Source of the DNA: Actinotignum schaalii FB123-CNA-2 | Lineage (GTDB): Bacteria > Actinomycetota > Actinomycetes > Actinomycetales > Actinomycetaceae | Reading direction: 5' to 3' | Length of the DNA stretch: 64,000 nucleotides | Assembly: GCF_000411135.1 (NCBI RefSeq) | Contig: NZ_KE150262.1 | Span: 752,998 to 816,997, forward strand | Part shown: piece after piece, positions 50,486 to 59,018 of the stretch | How positions within the stretch are numbered: the first letter of the stretch is position 1 | Layout of the letters: each line of letters begins with the position of its first letter | Made by a program: the position numbers and the translations under genes | The notes under the pieces: model-generated | The model's input: only the letters and a program-made list of their open reading frames with translations | What the model was told of the DNA's origin: nothing | Database searches by the model: none

Positions 50486-52000
50486 TTACCGCCCCTGCGG
50501 TGAACTCAGGGGTGCCGGTGCCCCGTTCACCGCACGCTCCCACAGCTCACGCTCCACGGCGTGGAGCAAACGCCGGCCCACGGGCTCGAGGTACCCGGTC
50601 GCTTCCAGCGCATCATCGACCTCATCGCAGGTTGCCTGGTAGTCCTCGAAAGAAGCGAAACGCCCCAAAATCGACTCGCGCGAGTGTAGGGTCATGAGGC
50701 CGTACACCGGATTAGAAGGTTCTCCGGGGAGGAAGTCCGCAATCGGATGAGCCACAATGCCCAGCTCAACGCCGCCTGAAAGCATTCCATCGCTATCTTT
50801 AATCCAGCGGTTCCCATCGGCATCAAACCAGGTAGAAGGTGCAGCCGGCGCACCCTCCGCAGCCCACTTCTCCACGGCGGCCATGGATCCGGTAATAATG
50901 GGCTCAATAGGAAGCGCGCTGAGGGATTCGAGGAATGCGGTATCTATCTGGCGCGGGCGCCGCTTCGCCTTGACCACTTCCGAATTTTGCGGAATCACCC
51001 GCGAACGAGCATCAGAATGCGGGGAGCGCGTTACGTGCCAATGCCGGCGCAGCGGCCCATCCCCAAGGTGGAAAGAATCCGGGCCAGCACCGAAGAGACT
51101 CACATCGGCCTCCGAAGAAGTGCTAATGATCGGCACATCGAGTTGGGCGGGTTCAACAAGGTAGGGGACAAACGCTGCTTGTTTCTCCTCGGTTCCGGGC
51201 GCCTCAAGATCAACACCGCTGAGCATCTGCGGTGGAATCCCGGACTTGTGCTGGTTAATAGCTTTGACAAACACAGATCCAACCCCGGGAGCGTAACCGT
51301 CATACGTAGGTGCGCCGTCGGTTAGTCGCAAGAGATTATGGAAGTACGTCAGATACGTATTGGCATACACCGAGGATTGGGACTGACCGATAAGGAAAAC
51401 ATGCTCTAATTCAACGGGGCTATCCGATGAGCGTAACCACGCAGACACCTGGGCGATCACATCCCAGGCCAAGCCTTCTTCACACTCGTCGAGCTGCATA
51501 AACGGATTCCAGCCCGGCTCCGCAGCATCAATCTGGCGTGGCTTTCCACCCCAGCTCAGCTTTCCGTAACGCTCCGGATCAAAGGTCTGCAAGGCGGAAA
51601 TCTGGATGGGCTTGGCCGTCACCGCGACATAGGTATGCCGTTTGCTCATGAGGTAGTCCCAGGCCCGCCGCCAATCATCTTCAATGTCGTATCCCTGCGA
51701 GGCGTTCAAAATGGACACCCACGCGGTCGGTGAACTCTCCTCCGCAGGGCGCCGCACCAGCACGCGGGTGCAATACGGGATTCCCTCTTTTTCTACGACG
51801 ACGCAGGAGTTATCCTCCGGAGCGAAACCATAAATATTCGCGGTACCGGAAAGGAAATACTCCTCCTCAACGTATCCGTACGTGGCTAAATCTAGTGGTT
51901 CGCGTGCGAAACGCATTGTAGAAAAGGGATAGCTTTTATCGTTGGCTGGAATCGGACCTACGGCATGGGGAACCGGTACGGTCAGTGTTGGTGCGTTCAT
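50486..52000 (-). CDS. Large alpha/beta-hydrolase domain protein (Abhydrolase_10-like)
   Basis: 504-residue cytoplasmic protein related to the family annotated as alpha/beta hydrolase domain-containing (PF20091 type). FLIGQSQSSVYANTYL (about residue 205) resembles a nucleophile elbow G-x-S-x-S; acidic and His partners cannot be fixed by eye, though RHWHVTRSPHSD (about 325) holds several histidines. GAGGGAG lies 5 bases before the ATG at 52000. It is convergent with the MFS exporter and lies 121 bases after a LuxR-type gene on the same strand. With the LuxR regulator and the divergent MHS symporter it may form a small-acid or ester degradation unit. Confidence 0.7.
   Translation of the reverse strand: MNAPTLTVPVPHAVGPIPANDKSYPFSTMRFAREPLDLATYGYVEEEYFLSGTANIYGFAPEDNSCVVVEKEGIPYCTRVLVRRPAEESSPTAWVSILNASQGYDIEDDWRRAWDYLMSKRHTYVAVTAKPIQISALQTFDPERYGKLSWGGKPRQIDAAEPGWNPFMQLDECEEGLAWDVIAQVSAWLRSSDSPVELEHVFLIGQSQSSVYANTYLTYFHNLLRLTDGAPTYDGYAPGVGSVFVKAINQHKSGIPPQMLSGVDLEAPGTEEKQAAFVPYLVEPAQLDVPIISTSSEADVSLFGAGPDSFHLGDGPLRRHWHVTRSPHSDARSRVIPQNSEVVKAKRRPRQIDTAFLESLSALPIEPIITGSMAAVEKWAAEGAPAAPSTWFDADGNRWIKDSDGMLSGGVELGIVAHPIADFLPGEPSNPVYGLMTLHSRESILGRFASFEDYQATCDEVDDALEATGYLEPVGRRLLHAVERELWERAVNGAPAPLSSPQGR
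51794..51806 (+). repeat. Dispersed motif variant TACGACGACGCAG
   Basis: Inside the large hydrolase gene (antisense to it). It differs from the copy at 6047-6060 only in the first base (C for G). Confidence 0.4.
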
Positions 52001-52121
52001 CATTTCTCCCTCGAAATAATCTCCTGTGCGGTTAAATGCCAGCCTAGAGTCCGAGCTCTGAATTAGCTTGGCACATCGGGGTGAAAACACCTCCCATGGA
52101 CTGTCGGGGGGATTAGTCTCT

Positions 52122-52997
52122 CTATGAGCTCGGTAGTATTCCGTAGCGTTCCGCTGCATCCAGTAGCTCCACTACATTGTGTGCTCCGAGTTTTCGCATG
52201 AGGGTGCGGCGATGGCTGCGCACCGTATTGATAGATACATGCAGAGCACAGGCCGCCTCGGAATTGGTGAGGCCCCGTGCAATTTGCGCTAATACCTCCC
52301 TCTCGCGGGGTGTAAGAGCCGGTGCGTTTCTCGATTCGGTTCTGCGTGGCGTATTTTGAGATCCGGAATTCTCCGGTGTTTCCGCGGTGACTTGAGTGGG
52401 GTTGGTGGGAAGCACGTCCCATACCTCCGCTAAACCTTCAGAATTGAGAATAGTTGCGTGAGGTGCGGTGCGCAGAAGTAGCGCAGCGAGGGTGGAAAGC
52501 TGGGAGATACGCAACCGATCTGTTGTCGAAAAAGCTCCGGCTCGCGAATGGGATTCCAGCCAGATCGTGCCCTCTAATTCTTGGCCGATGATGCAGGGCT
52601 GAATAACCGCGGATGTGTGAGTTGCTTCGGAAGCCGAGCGAAATAGCGGCCGAGTTCGTTCGTAGGCGAGCGAAGAATCGTCCGGGAAGGAATACAGGCG
52701 AGCTACCTCTGCGGGGGTACGGGCCCAGTACTGTTCGCGGCAGTCAAGAGTTCTTCCAAAGGTCGAATCGGATTCCACCAAGAGAGTGGAATTGTAATGA
52801 CGCAGCCCGTATACGCCCAGTACCGCAAAGGTATTCTGGCGCGGCAAGAATACGTGGAAAGAAATGTAGTCTGCATGAGGTGCCACGTCCGCAAGTAAAG
52901 CAACGAAATAGCGCGCGATGGCCCGGCGGTCATCGGCTGCGTGGAGCGCTTGGATTGCGTCCGTCAAACGCTGTGAGAATTGTAGGTTTGTTCGCAT
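52122..52997 (-). CDS. GAF-LuxR type transcriptional regulator
   Basis: 291-residue regulator. An N-terminal GAF-like sensor domain (about 20-175) is followed by a Thr/Ser-rich linker and a C-terminal LuxR helix-turn-helix (about 228-285; LTPREREVLAQIARGLTNSE and VSINTVRSHRRTLMRKLG). There is no receiver domain, so it senses a small molecule rather than a kinase. It is divergent from an MHS symporter gene and upstream of the large hydrolase gene on its own strand, so both are likely targets. Confidence 0.85.
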   Translation of the reverse strand: MRTNLQFSQRLTDAIQALHAADDRRAIARYFVALLADVAPHADYISFHVFLPRQNTFAVLGVYGLRHYNSTLLVESDSTFGRTLDCREQYWARTPAEVARLYSFPDDSSLAYERTRPLFRSASEATHTSAVIQPCIIGQELEGTIWLESHSRAGAFSTTDRLRISQLSTLAALLLRTAPHATILNSEGLAEVWDVLPTNPTQVTAETPENSGSQNTPRRTESRNAPALTPREREVLAQIARGLTNSEAACALHVSINTVRSHRRTLMRKLGAHNVVELLDAAERYGILPSS

Positions 52998-53219
52998 GCT
53001 GCACCGCCATTCGTTACACGGATTTTTGAATATTACTTCCGGTGATTACGGACTAGTCTACTCGTCTGATGGTGTGAAGAGAGAGTAAATAATTCACCCG
53101 CTTTGACGCGGTTTTAATCACCATGCTCTCAGTACGCTAGCGAATGGACGTAAGGGAACGCCCACGATTTACCGCATATAACGGATGCAATGCAGCTCCG
53201 TTGCGCGAAAGGATAACCA

Positions 53220-54653
53220 ATGACGGACCCGCACACGACATCGGGTGCTGCACCGGCATCGTCGCCGAAGAGCGGTCTCGCATCGAATGTAACCGTGAAG
53301 GCCTCGAGCGAGGAAGTGAACGTAGAAAAATCTGCCAAAAAAGCCGCAAAATCTGGCTTTTGGGGCGCTCTTGCCGAATACTATGACTTCGGCCTGTACG
53401 GAACCGCATCCGCAGTCATCTTCCCTACCGTTTTCTTCGGTGGCGGAGATAATCCGACCTTAGCGAATATTGCTTCGCTTGCCTCTTTTGGAGTTGCGTA
53501 TCTTGCTCGACCTCTCGGAGCCATCGTGCTCGGCCACCTCGGCGATACTTGGGGAAGGAAGAAGACGCTCCTCCTCACACTCGGGTTAATGGGATTTGCC
53601 ACTCTCGTTATTGGAATCCTGCCGTCCTACGACTCGATTGGTCCTACCGCCGGCATTATTTTGATTGCGATGCGACTCATCCAGGGCTTCTCCGCGGGTG
53701 GTGAGCAAGCCGGATCCACAGCAATGACCTCAGAGTTAGCCCCGCCCGAGAAACGCGGGCGCCTCGTTGCTTTCACCATGCACGGACTTCTCATCGGTCA
53801 GCTCCTCGGCATTGCCGCTTTTATCCCTGTGTCAGGGAATGAGTCCTTCCTTCTCGACTGGGGCTGGCGAATCCCTTACTTCGTTGAGATTCCCCTGGTG
53901 CTCTACGCGCTGTGGGTACGGACGAAGGCAGATGAACCCCGTGATGTTTACGAGGCCCTCGCCCGCCAGCAGGGCAAAACCACGCAACATTCGGCAACAA
54001 AAACTGCCGGAAAAAATAAGGGGAGCCTCGGCGACCTCTTCAAGAATCATTGGCGCCAAGTCATTCGCGTTATGGCGATGGGACAGTTCGCGATCACCGG
54101 CGTTTTGCTCACGAACTACATGCTCAACTACGGCACGACCTACTGGGGTTGGGAACGTTCAACCCTGCTGACTCTAGCCACCGTATCGATGGTTATCGGT
54201 GTTCCAGTTCAGCCGCTGTGGGCAGCGCTTTCGGATAAGATCGGCCGCCGGCCGGTGTACCTCATCTCGATGTTCAGCCTCGTGGCACTGTTCCCGGTTA
54301 TCTTCTGGGCAATTCAGATCAAGAGCGTGCCGCTGCTTGTAGTTTTGCTCTTCATTATCGGGTTGGTCTCGACCGGCGGAAACGTTGTTCAGGCTCCGAT
54401 GTATAGCGAGATGTTCCCAACCCGCCTGCGGATGACGGGCTATGCCGTCTCCACTCAGTTGGGCAATATCATTGTGGGCTTCACCCCGATGATCGCGGCC
54501 ATTATCGTGCGGCCGGGTAGCTTCGGTTGGTGGCCGGTACTGACCTTCACCACCATCATGATGGGCCTAGGAATTCTGGCGTGCCTGTCCACGCCGGAAA
54601 CCATGGGCAAGGTTATTACCGACGATCTTGAACAAGAAGTAACCGGAGCCTAA
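53220..54653 (+). CDS. MHS-family metabolite:proton symporter
   Basis: 477-residue MFS transporter of the metabolite:H+ symporter group (ProP, ShiA, KgtP relatives). EYYDFGLYGTASAVIFPTVF opens helix 1; GHLGDTWGRKKTLLLTLGLM and RLIQGFSAGGEQAGS are group signatures. An N-terminal Ser/Lys-rich stretch of about 45 residues is polar. GAAAGGATA precedes the ATG. The group imports small organic acids, amino acids or osmolytes; linkage to the LuxR regulator and the large hydrolase suggests a carboxylic acid. A good terminator follows. Confidence 0.9.
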   Translation: MTDPHTTSGAAPASSPKSGLASNVTVKASSEEVNVEKSAKKAAKSGFWGALAEYYDFGLYGTASAVIFPTVFFGGGDNPTLANIASLASFGVAYLARPLGAIVLGHLGDTWGRKKTLLLTLGLMGFATLVIGILPSYDSIGPTAGIILIAMRLIQGFSAGGEQAGSTAMTSELAPPEKRGRLVAFTMHGLLIGQLLGIAAFIPVSGNESFLLDWGWRIPYFVEIPLVLYALWVRTKADEPRDVYEALARQQGKTTQHSATKTAGKNKGSLGDLFKNHWRQVIRVMAMGQFAITGVLLTNYMLNYGTTYWGWERSTLLTLATVSMVIGVPVQPLWAALSDKIGRRPVYLISMFSLVALFPVIFWAIQIKSVPLLVVLLFIIGLVSTGGNVVQAPMYSEMFPTRLRMTGYAVSTQLGNIIVGFTPMIAAIIVRPGSFGWWPVLTFTTIMMGLGILACLSTPETMGKVITDDLEQEVTGA

Positions 54654-54673
54654 TTAACGCCTTATTGCAGAAA

Positions 54674-54713
54674 AGGTACCGTCGCCCTGGAGGAAACCGG
54701 GGCGACGGTACCT
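54674..54713 (+). terminator. Rho-independent terminator after the MHS symporter
   Basis: Perfect 14-bp stem AGGTACCGTCGCCC (54674-54687) with GGGCGACGGTACCT (54700-54713), followed by a T-rich GCTTTCGTTTTT. Confidence 0.9.
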
Positions 54714-54772
54714 GCTTTCGTTTTTGGTTCGCGCCGTGGCGGCATGCGGTTTCCGTGCCGTCCCTTATTTAG

Positions 54773-54787
54773 AACGACGACGCTGCG
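54773..54787 (+). repeat. Dispersed motif variant AACGACGACGCTGCG
   Basis: Intergenic variant of GTACGACGACGC, 60 bases after a terminator and 21 bases from the end of a lipoprotein gene. Confidence 0.4.
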
Positions 54788-54807
54788 CCTGCCGCCCCGC
54801 GCGTCCA

Positions 54808-55305
54808 CTAGCGATTGCGTGCGTATTCCTCATATGCCTCGTTCCCAGCCCACAGGCGTTCCTTGGTGACCATGAGCATGACCGGCTCCATGAGCGCAGT
54901 TGCTTCCCCGTCATTGGTGTGTCCCGAGCCGGCCGGAGGTAAATCCCAGCTGACGGTCGCTCCGCCCGGCAGGGTTTCGACTTCTTTTGTCATCGCAGCC
55001 TGCACGCACATCTCCTGGTGCAGCTGCGGGTCAACCTGGAAAGACTCCCGATAGACCTCCTTCAGTCCCGCACCTTCACCGGGAACGTTGTACGTCAAGG
55101 TAGCGGTGTCACCCTCCGCAAACTCAACCGTCCAGGAAACCCCATAGGGGCCGGGCAGGTTGAGTTGGGAAAGCGTCACCGTTCCGGTGCAAGCCGCCAA
55201 TTCATCGAAAGAGGGATGCGATTCCCGTGAACATGCCGCGAGGGTAGCAAGCGTGCCAAGAATTCCGATAAGTGCAGTGGTCGCGCCCGTGACCTTACTG
55301 AGCAT
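54808..55305 (-). CDS. Small lipoprotein, uncharacterised
   Basis: 165-residue lipoprotein. The ATG at 55305 gives a signal helix ending in TLATLAAC (Cys about residue 25); the frame extends upstream but only antisense-like sequence is encoded there. The mature part has two cysteines (AACTG and EMCVQ) and looks beta-rich, with no known family. The start overlaps the end of the flavodoxin gene by 11 bases, so it is the last gene of a three-gene unit with flavodoxin and an NmrA-like protein. Function unknown. Confidence 0.65.
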   Translation of the reverse strand: MLSKVTGATTALIGILGTLATLAACSRESHPSFDELAACTGTVTLSQLNLPGPYGVSWTVEFAEGDTATLTYNVPGEGAGLKEVYRESFQVDPQLHQEMCVQAAMTKEVETLPGGATVSWDLPPAGSGHTNDGEATALMEPVMLMVTKERLWAGNEAYEEYARNR

Positions 55306-55753
55306 CGGCCCAGGCGCGGATTTCTTCGTCGCTGAGGCCGCTGTGGAAACGCAATCCTGGTGCCCACGCAATCTGCGGGAAGGTGGAGCGTAGATACTCC
55401 GTTGCCTCGTCCATCGGTGAGCTTCCGGAGGTGCAGAAGGGGTGTACCCGCGCCTTCCCCAAATCATGCGAGTTCACGAAGCTATCCACCACTTTCGGCG
55501 GGATGCCCCACCAGATCGGGAAACCGAGGAAGATGTCCGTGGCGCCACCTAAATCGACCGGTGCTGCGAGTTCCGGGGCCGGGAGCTTTCCGTGCTGTTC
55601 CAGGTTCGCCCGGCTATCCTCGACTCGCCAATCCAAATCCTGATTCGTGTAGGGCTGCGCTGCGGCTATCCGTACCGCTTCACCGCCGACGATATCCTGC
55701 AAACGTTCTGCTGCCTTTTCAGTAATGCCAGTTTCAGAAAAGTAAATAATCAT
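55295..55753 (-). CDS. Flavodoxin-like protein
   Basis: 152-residue single-domain flavodoxin. IIYFSETGITEKAAERL is the phosphate-binding loop for FMN; DIFLGFPIWWGIPPKVVDSF is the second FMN loop with the stacking Trp pair, and the acidic C-terminal helix follows. It carries electrons or acts as a quinone/NAD(P)H oxidoreductase-type flavoprotein. It lies 18 bases after the NmrA-like gene and overlaps the lipoprotein gene; the first two would form an oxidative-stress or redox unit. Confidence 0.88.
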   Translation of the reverse strand: MIIYFSETGITEKAAERLQDIVGGEAVRIAAAQPYTNQDLDWRVEDSRANLEQHGKLPAPELAAPVDLGGATDIFLGFPIWWGIPPKVVDSFVNSHDLGKARVHPFCTSGSSPMDEATEYLRSTFPQIAWAPGLRFHSGLSDEEIRAWADAQ

Positions 55754-55771
55754 AGGTTCCCTTCTTTACTT

Positions 55772-56230
55772 CTAGCTCACCACCAGATGCTGGCGGATAT
55801 GCGCGGTCAGCGGCCCGCGTTCGAGTTCCTCAATCACGGCCGCGGCCAGATCGGCGGAGGTGATCTCCGGGGAAATATATGTCCATTTGGCGATGTGGGC
55901 ACCCTCCAAAGCTGCCGGGACCTTCGCGTCCCCGTTATCGAGCACGATGAGTCGGGTCGGCAGCCCGGAAACCAATTCGATGAGATGGTGCGCGGCGCGT
56001 TCGGGGAAATCCTTCCCGGCATCCGCGTTGGGCGTGAGGGCATCAACCATGGCATCGACGCCGGCAATATCTCCGCGTTCGATATCGAAAATATCGCGGC
56101 GCAGCGAGACCGGAGCTTCCGTTTCGTTTTCCGAGCGCGTCACGGCCATAACTTCGTGCCCGCGCGACATAGCTTCCTGGGTGAGGAGTTTTCCGGCCGC
56201 GCCATTAGCTCCAATAATTGCAATGCGCAT
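55772..56230 (-). CDS. NmrA-like NAD(P)-binding protein, shortened
   Basis: 152-residue Rossmann protein of the NmrA/YwnB type. IAIIGANGAAGKLLTQEAM is the G-x-x-G-x-x-G nucleotide loop, and AKWTYISPEI matches the conserved WTYVSP segment. Family members have about 205-215 residues; here about 60 are missing, mainly before and after WTYISP, including the usual GERTG stretch. The frame is intact. It may be a minimal variant or a decaying gene. First gene of the unit with flavodoxin; a palindrome at 56436-56453 lies in the divergent gap. Confidence 0.65.
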   Translation of the reverse strand: MRIAIIGANGAAGKLLTQEAMSRGHEVMAVTRSENETEAPVSLRRDIFDIERGDIAGVDAMVDALTPNADAGKDFPERAAHHLIELVSGLPTRLIVLDNGDAKVPAALEGAHIAKWTYISPEITSADLAAAVIEELERGPLTAHIRQHLVVS

Positions 56231-56435
56231 AATTCATCCTTTCTGATGTGGGGCCGGCTGAACGGCCCGCTGCTGGTGAGGTCTTATCAATACGGTTGCG
56301 GTGGTGGACGCCCGGCCGCGCAGTTGGGAGCCCGTCACGGGGCGAAGTGGCAGCATGCCAGCTGGGCCACGATGTCCAGCCGGCCACCGCCGGGGTAGAA
56401 AGCCTGGGAAACGCACCACCGCATCCCTTCCGAAG

Positions 56436-56453
56436 GGTGAACAAGAGTTCACC
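56436..56453. promoter_or_regulatory. Palindrome GGTGAAC-AAGA-GTTCACC
   Basis: Perfect 7-bp arms in the gap between the divergent NmrA-like and sugar acetyltransferase genes, 35 bases before the acetyltransferase ATG. Candidate operator for a regulator encoded elsewhere. Confidence 0.5.
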
Positions 56454-56487
56454 TTAGATGGTAGCTCAGATATGCCAGAATGAACCC

Positions 56488-57201
56488 ATGACCAAATCGA
56501 ATCAGCCCGCGCCGGAATCCGTGCCCGGCGCCGCCGCCCAACCCGTGCCCGCCGCACCACAATCGGCGTCCCAACCCTCTCCCACCTGGGAACGCATGGT
56601 CGCCGGGAAAATGTACATCGCGGACGACCCCTACCTCGCCAAAGTCCGCCGCGAGGGCCTCACCGTCCAGCATGAACTCAATGCCACCAACCCCTCCGAT
56701 AACGAAACGATCCGCACTATCGCCGCACGTTTCTTCGGTTCTTTCGACCCGAGCGCCACCGTGGTTCCGCCCGTCCACTGCGATTACGGCGCGAATGTCC
56801 ACATTGGCCCGGAGGTTTTCATTAACTCCGGCGCGATTCTGCTCGACGTCGCACCCATCACCCTGGGCCGCCGCGTCCTCATCGGCCCGCGCGTCACCAT
56901 CACCACCGCCGGTCACCCGGTTCCCCCGCGCCTGCGCGCCGAAACCGACCTCGAATTCGGCACCGCTATCACCATCGGCGATAACGTGTGGATCGGCGCC
57001 TCGGCCACTATCGGCCCGGGTGTCACCATTGGCGAAAACTCCATCGTGGGCGCCGGCGCCGTCGTCATGCGCGACGTCCCCGCGAACTGCATTGTGGTTG
57101 GGGTCCCGGCCCGCGTGCTCCGATATTTTAATAACGACGACGACGCCCGCGGCCAAGCGCTTCTCGACGCCTACGTTGCTGACATGGGTCCGCTTGCCTA
57201 G
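56488..57201 (+). CDS. Sugar O-acetyltransferase, hexapeptide-repeat family (second copy)
   Basis: 237-residue paralogue of the protein at 33676-34398. The Mac-type region WERMVAGKMYIADDPYLAKV is followed by beta-helix repeats (VHCDYGANVHIGPEVFINSG, ITIGDNVWIGASATIGPGVT) and the catalytic His in TTAGHP. An Ala/Pro/Gln-rich stretch of about 35 residues precedes the core. The ATG at 56488 has no ribosome box; TATGCC at 56471-56476 could be a -10 giving an almost leaderless message. Acetylates a sugar or sugar-like acceptor; substrate unknown. Confidence 0.88.
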   Translation: MTKSNQPAPESVPGAAAQPVPAAPQSASQPSPTWERMVAGKMYIADDPYLAKVRREGLTVQHELNATNPSDNETIRTIAARFFGSFDPSATVVPPVHCDYGANVHIGPEVFINSGAILLDVAPITLGRRVLIGPRVTITTAGHPVPPRLRAETDLEFGTAITIGDNVWIGASATIGPGVTIGENSIVGAGAVVMRDVPANCIVVGVPARVLRYFNNDDDARGQALLDAYVADMGPLA

Positions 57202-57234
57202 GTGATCGGCCGTGGCGGTATAAACTACAGCGTA
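57194..57234 (+). promoter_or_regulatory. Promoter of fhs, probably leaderless
   Basis: TATAAACT (57219-57226) lies 8 bases before the ATG at 57234, so transcription would begin at or next to the start codon. A TTGCCT (57194-57199) with a 19-base spacer is a possible -35. No ribosome box precedes the ATG. Confidence 0.55.
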
Positions 57235-58913
57235 TGTCTATTGATCTTCCCCTTGTTGATATGGCTCTGGCGGCCGGTGTGCCTGCAGATGCCGTCATCC
57301 CCTTCGGCCGGGATCGGGCGAAGATCGATTACCGCTGGGTAGAAAGCCTCGGTGCGCAGCTGGGCCACCCCGAAACCGGCTCCGTCGAACCTGGAACCAA
57401 CTCCGTGCAACCCGGCCGCCTCGTGCTGGTGACCGCCATGTCACCCACCCCGGCCGGGGAAGGGAAAACCACCACCTCCATCGGCCTGGCCGACGGCCTG
57501 CGCTACCTCGGTAAGCGTGCGGTGCTGGCCCTGCGTGAACCTTCGCTGGGGCCCGTCTTCGGGCTCAAGGGCGGGGCCATCGGTGGGGGCCGCGCCACCC
57601 TCACCCCGGCGGACTCCATTAACCTGCACTTCAACGGGGATTTTGCCGCTATCGCCGCCGCACACAACCTGCTGGCCGCCATGACCGATAACGCGGTGTA
57701 TTTCGATACCCACGATATCGACCCGGCCACGGTGAGCGTGCGCCGCGTGATCGACATGAACGACCGGGCCCTGCGTGCCATCCTCCTCAGCCCCAGCGGG
57801 CGCCTCGATAGTGCCGGCCCGGGTGCGGGCACCCACTCCAATCCCGGCGCGCACGCCACCCGCGCCACCGGCTTCGATATTGTTCCCGCCAGCGAAGTCA
57901 TGGCAGCTTTCTGCCTGGCCTCCTCTTTCGCGGACCTGCGCGAGCGCCTCGATTCGATGGAAGTGGCCCGCACCCGCGCCGGCAAGCCGGTCACCGCCAA
58001 AGACCTGGGGGCCACCGGCGCTATGCTCGCCCTCCTCGCCGAAGCTTTTTCCCCGAACCTGGTCGCCACCCAGGAAGGCACCCTCGCCCTGGTCCACGGC
58101 GGGCCCTTCGCTAATATCGCCCACGGCTGCAATTCCGTGGTGGCGACCCGCGCCGCGCTCGCGATGGGGGAGATCGCGGTGACCGAAGCCGGCTTCGGGG
58201 CCGATCTGGGCGCCGAAAAATTTATTGACATTATGTGCCGGACCTCCGGGCTGCGCCCCGACGCCGTCGTATTCGTGGTTACTTTGCGCGCCCTGCGCTA
58301 CCACGGGGGTATCGCCAACGCTGCCCGGCATATCCATAATTTGCGGGCGGTCTGGGGGCAGTCCGTCGTCGTCGCCCTTAACCGTTTTGATACGGATACC
58401 GAAGCCGATATCGCAAACGTGCGCGCGCAATTCGAAGATCTGGGCGTGCCCGTGGCTGTTTCCGAGCATTTCGCGCGCGGCGGGGAAGGCGCGGCGCCAC
58501 TGGCCCAAGCGGTCCTGGGCGCCCTCGAAACGCCCTCCCGCACCACGTTCACGTACCCCGATAACGCGAGTCTCGCCGAAAAAATCACCGCGGTGGTGCG
58601 GCGCGTTTACGGGGGTGCGAGCGTGACCTTCGCGCAAGAAGCCCGCGAGCAACTGCGTGAGCTGGAAGAACGCGGCTACGGCAGCTATCCCGTGTGCATC
58701 GCGAAAACCCCGGCCTCCTTCACCACCGACCCGAAACGCCTGGGCGCACCCAGCGATTTCGACGTGCCGGTACGGGACGTGCATCTCTCCGCGGGTGGCA
58801 GGTTCGTCGTGGTGATGGCCGGGAGCGTCATGCTCATGCCGGGCCTACCCAAAGAACCGTCCGCGCTGGCCATTGGCGTGGACGCGGCCGGCAACGTGCG
58901 CGGTATTCACTAA
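57234..58913 (+). CDS. fhs: Formate-tetrahydrofolate ligase
   Basis: 559-residue ATP-dependent ligase that joins formate to tetrahydrofolate, feeding 10-formyl-THF to one-carbon metabolism. TPAGEGKTTTSIGLADGL (about residue 75) is the nucleotide loop; REPSLGPVFGLKGGAIGGGR, FGADLGAEKFIDIMCR and PVCIAKTPASFTTDP are family signatures. The length is normal. Its neighbour ppdK follows 105 bases later with its own promoter. Near residue 195 there is a small Gly/Pro/Ala-rich loop longer than usual. Confidence 0.96.
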   Translation: MSIDLPLVDMALAAGVPADAVIPFGRDRAKIDYRWVESLGAQLGHPETGSVEPGTNSVQPGRLVLVTAMSPTPAGEGKTTTSIGLADGLRYLGKRAVLALREPSLGPVFGLKGGAIGGGRATLTPADSINLHFNGDFAAIAAAHNLLAAMTDNAVYFDTHDIDPATVSVRRVIDMNDRALRAILLSPSGRLDSAGPGAGTHSNPGAHATRATGFDIVPASEVMAAFCLASSFADLRERLDSMEVARTRAGKPVTAKDLGATGAMLALLAEAFSPNLVATQEGTLALVHGGPFANIAHGCNSVVATRAALAMGEIAVTEAGFGADLGAEKFIDIMCRTSGLRPDAVVFVVTLRALRYHGGIANAARHIHNLRAVWGQSVVVALNRFDTDTEADIANVRAQFEDLGVPVAVSEHFARGGEGAAPLAQAVLGALETPSRTTFTYPDNASLAEKITAVVRRVYGGASVTFAQEAREQLRELEERGYGSYPVCIAKTPASFTTDPKRLGAPSDFDVPVRDVHLSAGGRFVVVMAGSVMLMPGLPKEPSALAIGVDAAGNVRGIH

Positions 58914-59018
58914 AAATCCCTCTCGATCACACCGCCCCAAAGTGTTACCCTGGACACGTGAGCGGCGACGGGGCCGCTCCGCGCACTTATGCGCGTGTGA
59001 ACCCTCACGGAGGACGAT

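Noticed and set aside
57441..58784. 447-codon minus-strand open frame across fhs
   Set aside because: Antisense to fhs with no similarity pattern and no start signals.
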